Source: Microcella humidisoli
GTDB lineage: Bacteria; Actinomycetota; Actinomycetes; Actinomycetales; Microbacteriaceae
DNA: 64,000 nucleotides
Assembly: GCF_024362325.1 (NCBI RefSeq)
Contig: NZ_CP101497.1
Coordinates: 992,001-1,056,000 of the forward strand
Direction of reading: 5' to 3'
The notes under the pieces were generated by a model that saw only the letters and a list, made by a program, of their open reading frames with translations, ran no database searches and was not told where the DNA came from. The stretch's first letter is position 1; each line of letters begins with the position of its first letter. Positions 25,984-34,237 of the stretch are shown here, piece by piece. The position numbers and the translations under genes were made by a program.

Positions 25984-26181
25984 TCAGCGGGCGGCGCGAC
26001 GACCTCGAGTGGCCGCCGGTCGCGGGCGGCCGGGCCCGACCGCGACGATCGCTCCGGCCGCGAATGTCGCGAGGGCGAGCGCGAGGCCGAGCGCGTGGGC
26101 CGGGAGGTCGCCCGTGGCCGTCATGTCGGCCATGGCCGTCGCGGTCTCGACGGTGGTCGTCAGCAGGGTCAGGGTGGGCAT
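25984..26181 (-). CDS. Hypothetical small membrane protein
   Basis: A 65-codon frame in the 370-nt gap behind the MarR gene, with a single hydrophobic helix (about residues 28-50) and a basic tail. GGAGAG lies six nt before the ATG. It could be the second gene of a marR transcript. There is no recognised family, and coding status is uncertain. The rest of this gap shows no other feature. Confidence 0.35.
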   Translation of the reverse strand: MPTLTLLTTTVETATAMADMTATGDLPAHALGLALALATFAAGAIVAVGPGRPRPAATRGRRAAR

Positions 26182-26274
26182 GGCAGGCTCTCCGGATCGG
26201 CGGGCGGGGTCTGCACGGTGTTCGGACCCGCGGCGTCGAGCGTTTGCCCGACCGCTCGAGCAGCCGCCCGCTCG

Positions 26275-26769
26275 TTAGTCGGCGCGACCCCCGGCGACGA
26301 AGCGAGCGAGCAGTGCGGCGAACTGCGCGCGCTCCTCCGCCGTGAAGCCGTCGAGCGCCCGCTCGACCGCGGCGCGGCGCTCACGGCGACGCTCGTCGAG
26401 CACGGCGCGCCCGGCGTCGGTGAGCGCGATGACGCTGCGCCGCGCATCCATCGCGTCGGTCGATCGCGTGACGAGGCCTCGCTCGACGCAGTCGGCGACG
26501 ACGCGGCTCGCGCGCGGCTGGTCGACGCCGATCGCGGCGGCGAGCTCGCTCACGCTCGCGCCATCGCCGAGGCGGTCGAGGGTCGAGAGCAGGCGGTAGC
26601 GGGCCATGTTCGCGAAGGGATGCTCGTGCCGGCCGCCCTTCCACCCGAACGGTCCGTGCTGCCCGGGCTGGTGGGCGGGCTTTCCGGGTCGCCCGTTCGA
26701 TCGGCGCAGCTCGCTGACGGCGCGCTCGATCGCCGCGATGGTGTCGAGATCGTCGGGCTGCGCATCCAT
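26275..26769 (-). CDS. MarR family transcriptional regulator
   Basis: 164 residues. The winged helix has ASVSELAAAIGVDQPRASRVVADCVERGLV and the wing DARRSVIALTDAGRAVL. Between helix 1 and the DNA-binding domain lies an unusual Gly/His-rich loop (about residues 28-50) with HQPGQHGPFGWKGGRHEH. ATG 26769 was chosen because the domain begins just after it and the upstream extension runs through the AT-rich intergenic region. It is divergent from a His-rich small protein gene and probably regulates it. Confidence 0.87.
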   Translation of the reverse strand: MDAQPDDLDTIAAIERAVSELRRSNGRPGKPAHQPGQHGPFGWKGGRHEHPFANMARYRLLSTLDRLGDGASVSELAAAIGVDQPRASRVVADCVERGLVTRSTDAMDARRSVIALTDAGRAVLDERRRERRAAVERALDGFTAEERAQFAALLARFVAGGRAD

Positions 26770-26839
26770 GAATGTCACGGTACATCGATCATGTTCGCCG
26801 TGAGCGGTCGGCCGCCTGTTGTGCGTCGTCGGAAATATA

Positions 26840-26872
26840 TGTATGGTGACATTCGTTGTTACATGACATACA
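26840..26872. promoter_or_regulatory. AT-rich divergent control region with TGTATG/CATACA dyad
   Basis: This stretch is far richer in A and T than anything nearby. TGTATG (26840-26845) and CATACA (26867-26872) form the outer arms of a 33-bp dyad, and TATATT on the minus strand is a possible -10 for marR. It is a plausible MarR operator controlling both directions. Confidence 0.45.
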
Positions 26873-26894
26873 CATTTCCCGAAGGAGAAACCCC

Positions 26895-27242
26895 ATGAAG
26901 AACTCATCAGAACCGACCGACCGCCCGGCGTTCGACGCCGACTCGATGAACCCTCGTCGCTGGATGCGGATCGCCGCCTGGCGCAAGCGCGCCCTGGCGC
27001 ACGAGTACTACCGCGGCCTCGACGACACCGCCCGCGAGGGCATCAGCGACGAGGACTACGCCACGACCATGGCGACGCTCGAGCGCATGGCCCGCAACCT
27101 GGGCTGGGACGAGAGCCAGGGCATGCCCGGCGGGCGCCCCGGTCATGGTCGCTGGCCCGGCCGCGGCCACCACCGCGGGCACCACCGCCACCACGGCCGG
27201 TGCCGCGCGGGCCACGAGGATCGTGAGACCGTAGAGGCATGA
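26895..27242 (+). CDS. Small His/Gly-rich protein
   Basis: A 115-residue soluble protein. The first 80 residues are helical and contain RRWMRIAAWRKRALAHEYYRGL. The C-terminus (about 82-106) is Gly/His/Arg-rich with GRGHHRGHHRHHGRC, a likely metal-binding tail. AAGGAG lies 7 nt before the ATG. It is the first gene of a three-gene plus-strand operon with overlapping starts and stops, divergent from MarR. No family recognised. Confidence 0.75.
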   Translation: MKNSSEPTDRPAFDADSMNPRRWMRIAAWRKRALAHEYYRGLDDTAREGISDEDYATTMATLERMARNLGWDESQGMPGGRPGHGRWPGRGHHRGHHRHHGRCRAGHEDRETVEA

Positions 27243-28036
27243 CCTCTCCTGCCGCCAAAGCCGCCGCCCTCGCCGCCCTGCATGTTCCCGGTGATCCGCT
27301 GATCGTCGTCAACGTGTGGGACGCCATGACGGCTCGCATCGTCGCCCGCACCCCCGGGGTGCGGGCGCTCGCGACGGCGAGCCACTCGGTGGCCTTTTCG
27401 CTCGGCGTCGACGACGGCGAGGGCATGTCGGTCGACATGGCCCTCGCCGCCGCGGGCCGCATCACCGCCGCGACCGAGCTGCCCGTGAGCGTCGACTTCG
27501 AGCGCGGCTACGCCCCGGATGCGGCGGGTGTGCAGGCGAACGTCGCGCGCCTCATCGAGGCCGGGGCGGCGGGCCTCAACATCGAGGACTCGCTCGCCGG
27601 TGCGACGAGCGAGCGCCGCCCGATCGAGGAGGCGGCCGCCCGCGTCGCCGCCGCGCGCGCCGCAGCCGACGCTGCCGGAGTGCCGCTCGCGATCAACGCC
27701 CGCACCGACACCCTCGCCGGATCCCCCGACAACTGGGACGAAGCGATCGACCGCGCGAACGCCTACGTCGACGCCGGCGCCACGAGCGTGTTCATGCTCG
27801 GCCTGCGCACCGAGCAGATGGTGGCGGATGCCGTGGCCGCCGTGCGCGCTCCGATCGCGGTCTTCGCGCATCCCGGATACCTGCCCCTCGCGCGCCTCGC
27901 GGAGCTCGGCGTCGGCCGCATCTCGTTCGGCCCGCAGATTCTCGGCCTCACGCTGTCGCACCTCGCCGATGCCGCGGCGCAGCTGACCGCGCGCGGCGAC
28001 TACCCGGCCGAGCTCGGCTACCGTTACGAGTTGTGA
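27239..28036 (+). CDS. Isocitrate lyase/PEP mutase family protein
   Basis: 265 residues of the PEP mutase/isocitrate lyase TIM barrel. VVNVWDAMTARI and VSVDFERGYAPDAAGV carry the metal-binding and catalytic region, and AGLNIEDSLAG and LAINARTDTLAG are further barrel strands. The KKCGH loop of true isocitrate lyases is absent. It probably cleaves or rearranges a C-C or C-P bond in a small acid; the substrate is unknown. The ATG overlaps the preceding stop (ATGA). Confidence 0.83.
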   Translation: MTSPAAKAAALAALHVPGDPLIVVNVWDAMTARIVARTPGVRALATASHSVAFSLGVDDGEGMSVDMALAAAGRITAATELPVSVDFERGYAPDAAGVQANVARLIEAGAAGLNIEDSLAGATSERRPIEEAAARVAAARAAADAAGVPLAINARTDTLAGSPDNWDEAIDRANAYVDAGATSVFMLGLRTEQMVADAVAAVRAPIAVFAHPGYLPLARLAELGVGRISFGPQILGLTLSHLADAAAQLTARGDYPAELGYRYEL

Positions 28037-28533
28037 GCTCCGACCCCGACTCTCTCGACGACGACGCCGACCTCGATCGATCGGGGCCCGGCTGGCAGCC
28101 CCTGCTCGACCGGCCCGGCTACGAGCAGTGGTGGGACGGCGACGCGTGGCGCGGCCGCCCGCATCGCGAGCCCGACCCGTTCGCCGCGTTCGGCCCCGAG
28201 CTCAGCCGCAGCATGCGTCCCGGACCGAACCGTGCCGCCGCGGTCGCGCGCGCGGGCACCGGCTTCACGCTGCTGGGCTTCGTGCTGCAGACGGTCGTCG
28301 CGACCGGGGCCGTGAGCATCCCGGGCATCGACCCCATCGCGCTCACGCTCGCCTCGCTCGCCCTGGCCGCCCTGATCGCGGCGCTCACGGCCGTCGCGGC
28401 CGTTCTCGCCCTGCGCGCGGCCCCGCGGCTCGGGGGGCGGGCGATCGCGACCCTCGCGCTCGGCGTGAGCATCGTGCTCGGCCTGGCTCCCGTGCTGCTG
28501 CTGACCGCGATCGGGCTCGCGGGCGGCCTGTAG
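28033..28533 (+). CDS. Small membrane protein with DUF2510-like N-terminus
   Basis: 166 residues. The N-terminal part has GWQPLLDRPGYEQWWDGDAW, like the WYpDP...WWDG motif of DUF2510. Two or three transmembrane helices follow (about residues 76-165). The function is unknown. The GTG at 28033 overlaps the previous stop (GTGA), making it the third gene of the operon that begins at 26895. Confidence 0.65.
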   Translation: MSSDPDSLDDDADLDRSGPGWQPLLDRPGYEQWWDGDAWRGRPHREPDPFAAFGPELSRSMRPGPNRAAAVARAGTGFTLLGFVLQTVVATGAVSIPGIDPIALTLASLALAALIAALTAVAAVLALRAAPRLGGRAIATLALGVSIVLGLAPVLLLTAIGLAGGL

Positions 28534-28557
28534 CGCGTCGGATCGTGGCGGTGCCGC

Positions 28558-29421
28558 TCAGCGGTTGATCGCCCAGTAGATCATGAGCATCGTCACGATC
28601 GCCCCGGCCACGAAGTTCAGCAGCAGGAAGCGCCTCCACCCGCGATTGGCCGTCTCGGCGGTCGCATCGGTGATCATCCAGAACCGCGCGACGATGACGA
28701 CGTAGGGCACGGCGGCGAGCAGGGCGAGCGGACCGGGCCACTCGGTGCCGAGCAGCAGCAGACCCGCGAGCGCGTAGGCGGCCACAGCGAGACGCGTCGT
28801 CGTTCGCGCCCCGAACACGGTCGCGATCGAGGCGAGCCCACCCTCGCGGTCGGCGATGACGTCTTGCACCGCGCCGAAGGCGTGCGAGGCCATGCCCCAC
28901 AGGAAGAACGAGATCAGGATGAGCCACAGGGCGGGCGTGAACGTCGCCCCCGCGAGAACGAGGCCGTAGACCGCGGGGCTCACGAAGTGCGTCGACGAGG
29001 TGATCGAGTCGAGCACGGGCTTCTCTTTGAAGCGCAGCCCCTTCGCCGAGTAGGCGATGACCGCGAAGACGCTCACGGCGAGCACGAGCCACGACAGGGG
29101 CGAGCCGAGCGCGACGAGCGCGATGAGGAACGGGACGTTCGAGAGCACCGCCGCCCACAGCGTCGTGCGGTGGATGCTCGGATCGAGCAGCGCCCCCTCC
29201 ACGCCGCCCTTGCGCGGGTTGCGCAGGTCGCTCTCGTAGTCGAAGACATCGTTGATGCCGTACATCGCGAGGTTGTAGGGGATGAGGAAGTAGATCGTGC
29301 CGATGACGAAGGCCGCGTCGATGCGGCCCGTCGTGAGCAGGTACGCGGCCGCGAAGGGGAACGCCGTGTTGATCCAGCTCAGGGGGCGCGAGCTGACGAG
29401 CAGCTGACCGAGGGTCCTCAC
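28558..29421 (-). CDS. crtEb: Lycopene elongase / UbiA-type prenyltransferase
   Basis: 287 residues, about eight transmembrane helices. The two aspartate-rich sites are NDVFDYESDLRNP and DVIADREGG, as in UbiA-family prenyltransferases. By its place in a lycopene-cyclase operon it should add two C5 units to lycopene, giving flavuxanthin-like C50 intermediates. GTG 29421 overlaps the crtYf stop (GTGA). Last gene of the carotenoid operon. Confidence 0.9.
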   Translation of the reverse strand: MRTLGQLLVSSRPLSWINTAFPFAAAYLLTTGRIDAAFVIGTIYFLIPYNLAMYGINDVFDYESDLRNPRKGGVEGALLDPSIHRTTLWAAVLSNVPFLIALVALGSPLSWLVLAVSVFAVIAYSAKGLRFKEKPVLDSITSSTHFVSPAVYGLVLAGATFTPALWLILISFFLWGMASHAFGAVQDVIADREGGLASIATVFGARTTTRLAVAAYALAGLLLLGTEWPGPLALLAAVPYVVIVARFWMITDATAETANRGWRRFLLLNFVAGAIVTMLMIYWAINR

Positions 29422-29735
29422 GGTTCCCCATCATGGCGGCTGGGTGTGCGCCGGAGCAGCTCCCACACCGAGGGCAGCAGCACGAGCGCCGCGACGGTGT
29501 AGGCGAAGTCCTCGATCGGCGCGAGACCGATGAGCACGCCGCTGATGAGGCTGTCGTCGTAGGCCACGATGCCCGTGCCGATGATGACGTTGTCGAAGAT
29601 CGCCGTCAGGGTGAGCAGCAGCACGGCGGCGAGCCCCACCGCGCGCCAGCGCGGTGCCCGGCGCACGACGATGGCCGCGATCGCGACGAGAGCGACCACG
29701 GCGAGGAAGACGATGTTGAGGAGGGTGTAGGTCAT
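29418..29735 (-). CDS. crtYf: C50 carotenoid cyclase subunit CrtYf-type
   Basis: A 105-residue protein with three transmembrane helices and the cyclase motif PIEDFAY, the PxE/D acid motif of heterodimeric bacterial lycopene cyclases. With the upstream subunit it should form the active cyclase. The ATG overlaps the preceding stop (ATGA). Epsilon (decaprenoxanthin) or gamma (sarcinaxanthin) specificity cannot be told from sequence alone. Confidence 0.87.
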   Translation of the reverse strand: MTYTLLNIVFLAVVALVAIAAIVVRRAPRWRAVGLAAVLLLTLTAIFDNVIIGTGIVAYDDSLISGVLIGLAPIEDFAYTVAALVLLPSVWELLRRTPSRHDGEP

Positions 29736-30103
29736 CCGGCGGCCCCCTCATCGATCGAGGTGGCGGATGCTCGGCGCGACCACCGGCCGTCGAGCCAGTC
29801 GACCGCCGCCGTGTAGGCGTTCATCGTGTTGTAGCAGAGCAGGGTGAGGAAGAAGACCTCTTCGATCGGCAGCTCGGGCCCGATGAGCAGGCCCGTCATG
29901 AACTCGGTCTGGCCCCGGAAGAAGATGCCGAGCAGGATGCCGCCGAGATCCCAGATGAGGAAGAAGGCGACCCCGAGCGGCAGCACGATCGCCGCGCGGC
30001 GCGCGTCGCGCCAGAAGAACAGCCCGAAACGGCGGTCGAGCAGCACCATGCCCGTGATCGACACGGCGAGCGCCGCGAGGTACGCGAAGTTGATCGGAGA
30101 CAT
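29732..30103 (-). CDS. crtYe: C50 carotenoid cyclase subunit CrtYe-type
   Basis: A 123-residue protein with three transmembrane helices and the motif ELPIEEVFFL. It belongs to the lycopene cyclase domain family and is the partner of the following gene. ATG 30103 lies 14 nt behind the crtI stop, where the sequence GGATGT/ATCC gives only a weak ribosome-binding site. Confidence 0.87.
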   Translation of the reverse strand: MSPINFAYLAALAVSITGMVLLDRRFGLFFWRDARRAAIVLPLGVAFFLIWDLGGILLGIFFRGQTEFMTGLLIGPELPIEEVFFLTLLCYNTMNAYTAAVDWLDGRWSRRASATSIDEGAAG

Positions 30104-30117
30104 CCGCGTTCGTCGGG

Positions 30118-31707
30118 TCAGGCGGCGGCGGTCGCCGGATCGGCCGAGGCCGCACCGACCGTGCGCTCGAGGGGCTCGGGCAGCGGGCCCGTCGAGGTGT
30201 CGCCGCGCAGCCGCTTGATGAGGATCTCGGCGCTGATGAGGCACATCGGCAGACCGATGCCGGGGATCGTCGAGCCGCCCGCGTAGTACAAGCCCTTGAC
30301 CTTCTTCGAGACGTTGCCGGCCCGGAAGAACGCGCTCTGCGACAGGATGTGCGCCGGGCCGAGGGCCGTGCCGCGCCAGGCATTGAGGTCGTCGTTGAAG
30401 TTGCCGGGCCCGTAGGTGCGGCGCACGACGATGCGGTCGGCGAGGTCGGGGATCTTCGCCCAGTCGGAGATCTGCGCGACGATGCGGTCGGCGTAGACCT
30501 CGAGCGGGGTGTCGCCATCGCCGTCGATGTCGCCGCGCCCGAACGACAGGTCGGCGGGCGCCGGAACGAGCACGAAGACGTTCTCGTGACCCTCGGGCGC
30601 GACCGAGGGGTCGACGCCGCTCGGCTTACAGATGTAGAGCGATGCCGGGTCGGGCAACGTCGGCTGCGGGCCGAAGATCGACTCGAAGTTCTCGCGCCAG
30701 TTGGCCGTGAAGAGCAGGGTGTGGTGCTCGAGCTGCGGCAGCTCGCCCTTCACGCCCAGGTACATGAGCAGGGCGCTCGGGCCCGCCGTCTTCTTGTCCC
30801 AGTACGACTGCGGGTAGGTCTGCAGCTCGGCGGGCAGCAGCTGGGTCTCGCTGTGGTGCAGGTCGGCGGCCGAGACGACGATGTCGGCCTCGATGACCTC
30901 ACCACCCTCGAGTTCGACGCCCGTGGTGCGCCGCGTGGCCGGGTCGACGATGATGCGGGCGACGGGCGACGAGGTGCGGATGCTCACCCCCTGCTCTTCG
31001 GTCACCGCGGCGATGCGCTCGATGAGGCGCGTGAAGCCGCCCATGGGGTACAGCACGCCGTCGGTGAGGTCGAGGTGCGACATGAGGTGGTACATGCTCG
31101 GCGTGAGGAACGGCGACGAGCCGAGGAAGACGGCCGGATAGCCGAGAATCTGCCGCAGGCGCAGGTCGCGGAACCGACGACCGACGTAGTCGTCGAGGTT
31201 CTGCAGCAGCATCTTCACGAGCTTGCCCGTGCGCGCGAGCACGTCGCCGCGCAGCAGCGGACCGAACGAGGCGAAGCTCGTGTAGAGGAAGCGCTTCTTG
31301 GCCATCTCGTAGGTGTCGAGCGCAGAGTCGAGATACGTCTCGAGCTTGGCGCCCGCGCCCGGCTCGATCGCCTCGAACAGCGCGATGTTCTCCTCGCGCG
31401 ACGCCGCGATGTCGGTGGGGGTGTCGAAGCCCTGCGTGATCACGCGGTAGCCGGGGTCGAGCTGCACGAGCTGCAGCTGCTCGGCGGCGCTCGTTCCGCA
31501 CAGCTTGAAGAAGTGGTCGAAGACCTCGGGCATGAGGTACCACGACGGCCCCATGTCGAATCGGAACCCGTCCTTCTCCCACGAGCCGGCGCGGCCGCCC
31601 ACCTCGGGCTGCTTCTCGACGAGGGTCACCTCGTGACCATCGCGGGCGAGCAGGGCGGCACTCGCGAGCCCCGCGATCCCTCCACCGATGACGACGACGC
31701 GACTCAT
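30118..31707 (-). CDS. crtI: Phytoene desaturase CrtI
   Basis: A 529-residue FAD-dependent amine-oxidase-like enzyme that desaturates phytoene to lycopene in four steps. The N-terminal dinucleotide-binding motif is VVVIGGGIAGLASAALLARDG, followed by EVGGRAGSW. The C-terminal CrtI signature is GLYYAGGSTIPGIGLPMCL. The length is normal. ATG overlaps the crtB stop. Confidence 0.95.
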   Translation of the reverse strand: MSRVVVIGGGIAGLASAALLARDGHEVTLVEKQPEVGGRAGSWEKDGFRFDMGPSWYLMPEVFDHFFKLCGTSAAEQLQLVQLDPGYRVITQGFDTPTDIAASREENIALFEAIEPGAGAKLETYLDSALDTYEMAKKRFLYTSFASFGPLLRGDVLARTGKLVKMLLQNLDDYVGRRFRDLRLRQILGYPAVFLGSSPFLTPSMYHLMSHLDLTDGVLYPMGGFTRLIERIAAVTEEQGVSIRTSSPVARIIVDPATRRTTGVELEGGEVIEADIVVSAADLHHSETQLLPAELQTYPQSYWDKKTAGPSALLMYLGVKGELPQLEHHTLLFTANWRENFESIFGPQPTLPDPASLYICKPSGVDPSVAPEGHENVFVLVPAPADLSFGRGDIDGDGDTPLEVYADRIVAQISDWAKIPDLADRIVVRRTYGPGNFNDDLNAWRGTALGPAHILSQSAFFRAGNVSKKVKGLYYAGGSTIPGIGLPMCLISAEILIKRLRGDTSTGPLPEPLERTVGAASADPATAAA

Positions 31708-32609
31708 GATGCTGCTCCGTTCGGGGAGGTCGCGGCGAGGGGCCGCGAGCGGGGGGTTCGGCCGGCGAGCGCGCCGAGCGCGATGCGGGCCTTGACGGGG
31801 TCGGGAACGCGCACGCGCGCGCGGATGAGGCGGTCGGCGGGCGTGCGGCGCAAACGCACCGAGAGCTCGGCGAAGAGGCCCTGCGCGAGGGCGACGGCCC
31901 GGCGGCTGCCCTTCGGCAGCTCGGGGATGACCGCGGCGGAGGTGCGCAGGTCAGCGTCGATGTCGTCGAGCAGCCGCACCTTGTCCTCCTCCGTGAAGTT
32001 GTCGACGTTGACGCCGGGAAAGTAGCTGCGCCCGAGCGACTCGAAGTCGGCCGACAGATCGCGCAAGAAGTTGACCTTCTGGAAGGCCGCTCCGAGGGCG
32101 CGCGCACCGGCGACCAGGCGATCATTCTGCTCGTCGTCGATGTCCATCCCCTGCACGAACGCCCGGAGGCACATGAGTCCGACGACCTCGGCCGAGCCGT
32201 AGACGTAGCGATCGAAGCTCTCGGGGTCGTGCTCGGTATCGGTGAGATCCATGCGCATCGAGTGGAAGAACGGCTCGGTGAGTTCTTCGCCGAACCCGAC
32301 CTCGCGTGCCGTGCGGGCGAAGGCGTGCACGACGAGGTTCGTCGAGTAGCCCGAGCGCATTGCGGCGTTCGTCTCGGCTTCGAACTCGTTCAGGTAGCGC
32401 GCGGCGTGGACGGCGTCGAGCCCGGCCTCGGCAACCCCGCCGTCGACGATCTCGTCGGCGACGCGCACGAGCGCGTAGATGTTCTCGACATGCTGCCGCA
32501 CGGCCGGGTCGAGCAGGCGGGACGCCAGCCCGAACGAGGTCGAGTAGCGCCGGATGACCACCCCGGCCGTCTCGTCGGCGACGCGGTCGTAGAGGCTCAA
32601 GCGGTTCAT
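31704..32609 (-). CDS. crtB: Phytoene synthase CrtB
   Basis: A 301-residue squalene/phytoene synthase joining two GGPP molecules to phytoene. The aspartate-rich motifs are DEIVDGG (first) and NFLRDLSADFESLGRSYFP (second). ATG 32609 overlaps the crtE stop (ATGA). It is coupled on both sides within the operon. Confidence 0.95.
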   Translation of the reverse strand: MNRLSLYDRVADETAGVVIRRYSTSFGLASRLLDPAVRQHVENIYALVRVADEIVDGGVAEAGLDAVHAARYLNEFEAETNAAMRSGYSTNLVVHAFARTAREVGFGEELTEPFFHSMRMDLTDTEHDPESFDRYVYGSAEVVGLMCLRAFVQGMDIDDEQNDRLVAGARALGAAFQKVNFLRDLSADFESLGRSYFPGVNVDNFTEEDKVRLLDDIDADLRTSAAVIPELPKGSRRAVALAQGLFAELSVRLRRTPADRLIRARVRVPDPVKARIALGALAGRTPRSRPLAATSPNGAAS

Positions 32610-33676
32610 CGCACCCGTTTCAGCACGGTCTCGGCGACGGGATGCAGCTCGTCGCGCAGGGAGGAGGGGATGTGCGGCTCGGCCAGGCGCGCGAGTGCGC
32701 GGTTGGCGTAGCCGCGCGCGAGGTCGTCGGCGAAAGCACGGGCGCCGCACTCGATGAGCAGCGAGCGCGCTTCGTCCGCCTCGTCGACACTGAGGTCGGC
32801 CTTGCCGATGAGGTCGCACAGTCGCGCCCAGGCGGGCGTCGAGCAGGCGAAGGCGATCATGACGGTGCGCTTGCCCTCGCGGAGGTCGCCGATCGTCGTC
32901 TTGCCGGTCGCCTCCTCCTCACCGAAGACCCCGAGCACGTCATCCACGATCTGGTAGGCGATGCCGATGTCGCGCCCGAAGTCGCCGAGCGTCTCGACGG
33001 TCTGCTCGCTCGCCCCGGCCAGGATCGCCCCGGCCTGCAGCGGCGTCTCGAACGAGTAGACCGCCGTCTTCAGGCGCTCCATGGTGAGGATGTCGTCGAC
33101 GAGCGGCATGTCCGGATCGATCGAGAAGTCGACATCGATGAGCTCACCCGCCGCGCTCGCGAACATCGCCTCGTCGAGCACGTCGAGCAACCGCTCGCGC
33201 AGCGGCGAACCCACACCACTCTTGTCGATGAGCCGGTAGGCGTTGAAGAGCGCGAGGTCGCCCGCGATGACGGCCGCCGACACCCCGCGGTGCTCGGCGA
33301 TCTCGACACTCACCCCGCGGTCGACGGCGTGGTCGCGGTACGCGCCCGAGATGTTCGGGATGCCGCGGCGCACGAAATCGCGATCGATCACGTCGTCGTG
33401 CACGATGAGAGCGGTGTGCAGCAGCTCGAACGAGGCGCCCACATAGGCCGCGGCATCCATGTCAGAACCCCCGAGGCCCGCGTACGCGGCCATGACCATG
33501 CGGGGGCGGAAGCGCTTGCCGCCCTGCGTGTTGCGCTCGAGCAGGCCCCAGAGGTGCTCGTAGTGCGTGCCCAGGGGGGCCGCACGCTTCTTGGATAGGC
33601 TGAAGAAGCGCTCCAGCACAGCGTCGACCATGGCCGCCCGCGACTCTGCGATCGCCTCCAGGTCGTTCCTTTTCAC
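32606..33676 (-). CDS. crtE: Geranylgeranyl diphosphate synthase (polyprenyl synthetase)
   Basis: A 356-residue prenyl elongase. The first aspartate-rich motif is HDDVIDRD, the second is IVDDVLGVFG, and the lysine/arginine substrate site is GGKRFRPRMVM. The size and context point to GGPP synthesis for carotenoids. GTG 33676 lies six nt behind TAGTCT (33683-33688), a leaderless arrangement. It heads the carotenoid operon and is divergent from idi. Confidence 0.93.
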   Translation of the reverse strand: MKRNDLEAIAESRAAMVDAVLERFFSLSKKRAAPLGTHYEHLWGLLERNTQGGKRFRPRMVMAAYAGLGGSDMDAAAYVGASFELLHTALIVHDDVIDRDFVRRGIPNISGAYRDHAVDRGVSVEIAEHRGVSAAVIAGDLALFNAYRLIDKSGVGSPLRERLLDVLDEAMFASAAGELIDVDFSIDPDMPLVDDILTMERLKTAVYSFETPLQAGAILAGASEQTVETLGDFGRDIGIAYQIVDDVLGVFGEEEATGKTTIGDLREGKRTVMIAFACSTPAWARLCDLIGKADLSVDEADEARSLLIECGARAFADDLARGYANRALARLAEPHIPSSLRDELHPVAETVLKRVR

Positions 33677-33682
33677 CCGAGC

Positions 33683-33688
33683 AGACTA
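33683..33688 (-). promoter_or_regulatory. -10 element of the carotenoid operon
   Basis: TAGTCT on the minus strand, six nt before GTG 33676. The 21-bp gap to idi means that the two divergent promoters must overlap. Confidence 0.5.
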
Positions 33689-33697
33689 CCCCGGCCC

Positions 33698-34237
33698 ATG
33701 ATCGAAACCCCTGAAACCGTCGTCCTCCTCGCCGAGGACGGCTCCGTCGTCGGCACCGCGCCCAAAGCGACCGTGCACACGACCGACACGCCCCTGCACC
33801 TGGCCTTCTCGTGCCACGTGTTCGACGAGCACGGGCGCGTGCTCGTCACGCGGCGGGCCCTCGACAAGCGCACGTGGCCCGGGGTGTGGACGAACGCGTT
33901 CTGCGGGCATCCCGCGCCCGGTGAAGACACCGTGCAGGCGATCGCGCGGCGGGCCGAGCGCGAGCTGGGGCTGCGCATCACCGACGTGCGCGTGGCGCTG
34001 CCCGACTTCCGCTACCGCGCCGTCGACGCCTCGGGCATCGTCGAGAACGAGATCTGCCCCGTGTACACCGCGCGCGCGGCGGGCGAGCTCTCCCCCGCGG
34101 CCGACGAGGTCGCCGAGTGGGCCTGGATCGACCCCGCCGAGCTGCGCGCGGCAGTCGCCGCGACGCCCTTCGCCTTCAGCCCGTGGCTGGGCTGGCAGCT
34201 GGCCGCGTGGGAGGGCGACTACTCGCCTTCCGCCTGA
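33698..34237 (+). CDS. idi: Isopentenyl-diphosphate delta-isomerase, type I
   Basis: A 179-residue Nudix-fold isomerase interconverting IPP and DMAPP. Catalytic Cys in NAFCGHP, the Nudix-like helix in ARRAERELGL, and catalytic Glu in NEICPVYTA are all present. It supplies the precursors used by the divergent crtE operon. Its 3' end overlaps the convergent kinase gene by 19 nt. No Shine-Dalgarno is seen, so the transcript may be leaderless. Confidence 0.94.
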   Translation: MIETPETVVLLAEDGSVVGTAPKATVHTTDTPLHLAFSCHVFDEHGRVLVTRRALDKRTWPGVWTNAFCGHPAPGEDTVQAIARRAERELGLRITDVRVALPDFRYRAVDASGIVENEICPVYTARAAGELSPAADEVAEWAWIDPAELRAAVAATPFAFSPWLGWQLAAWEGDYSPSA

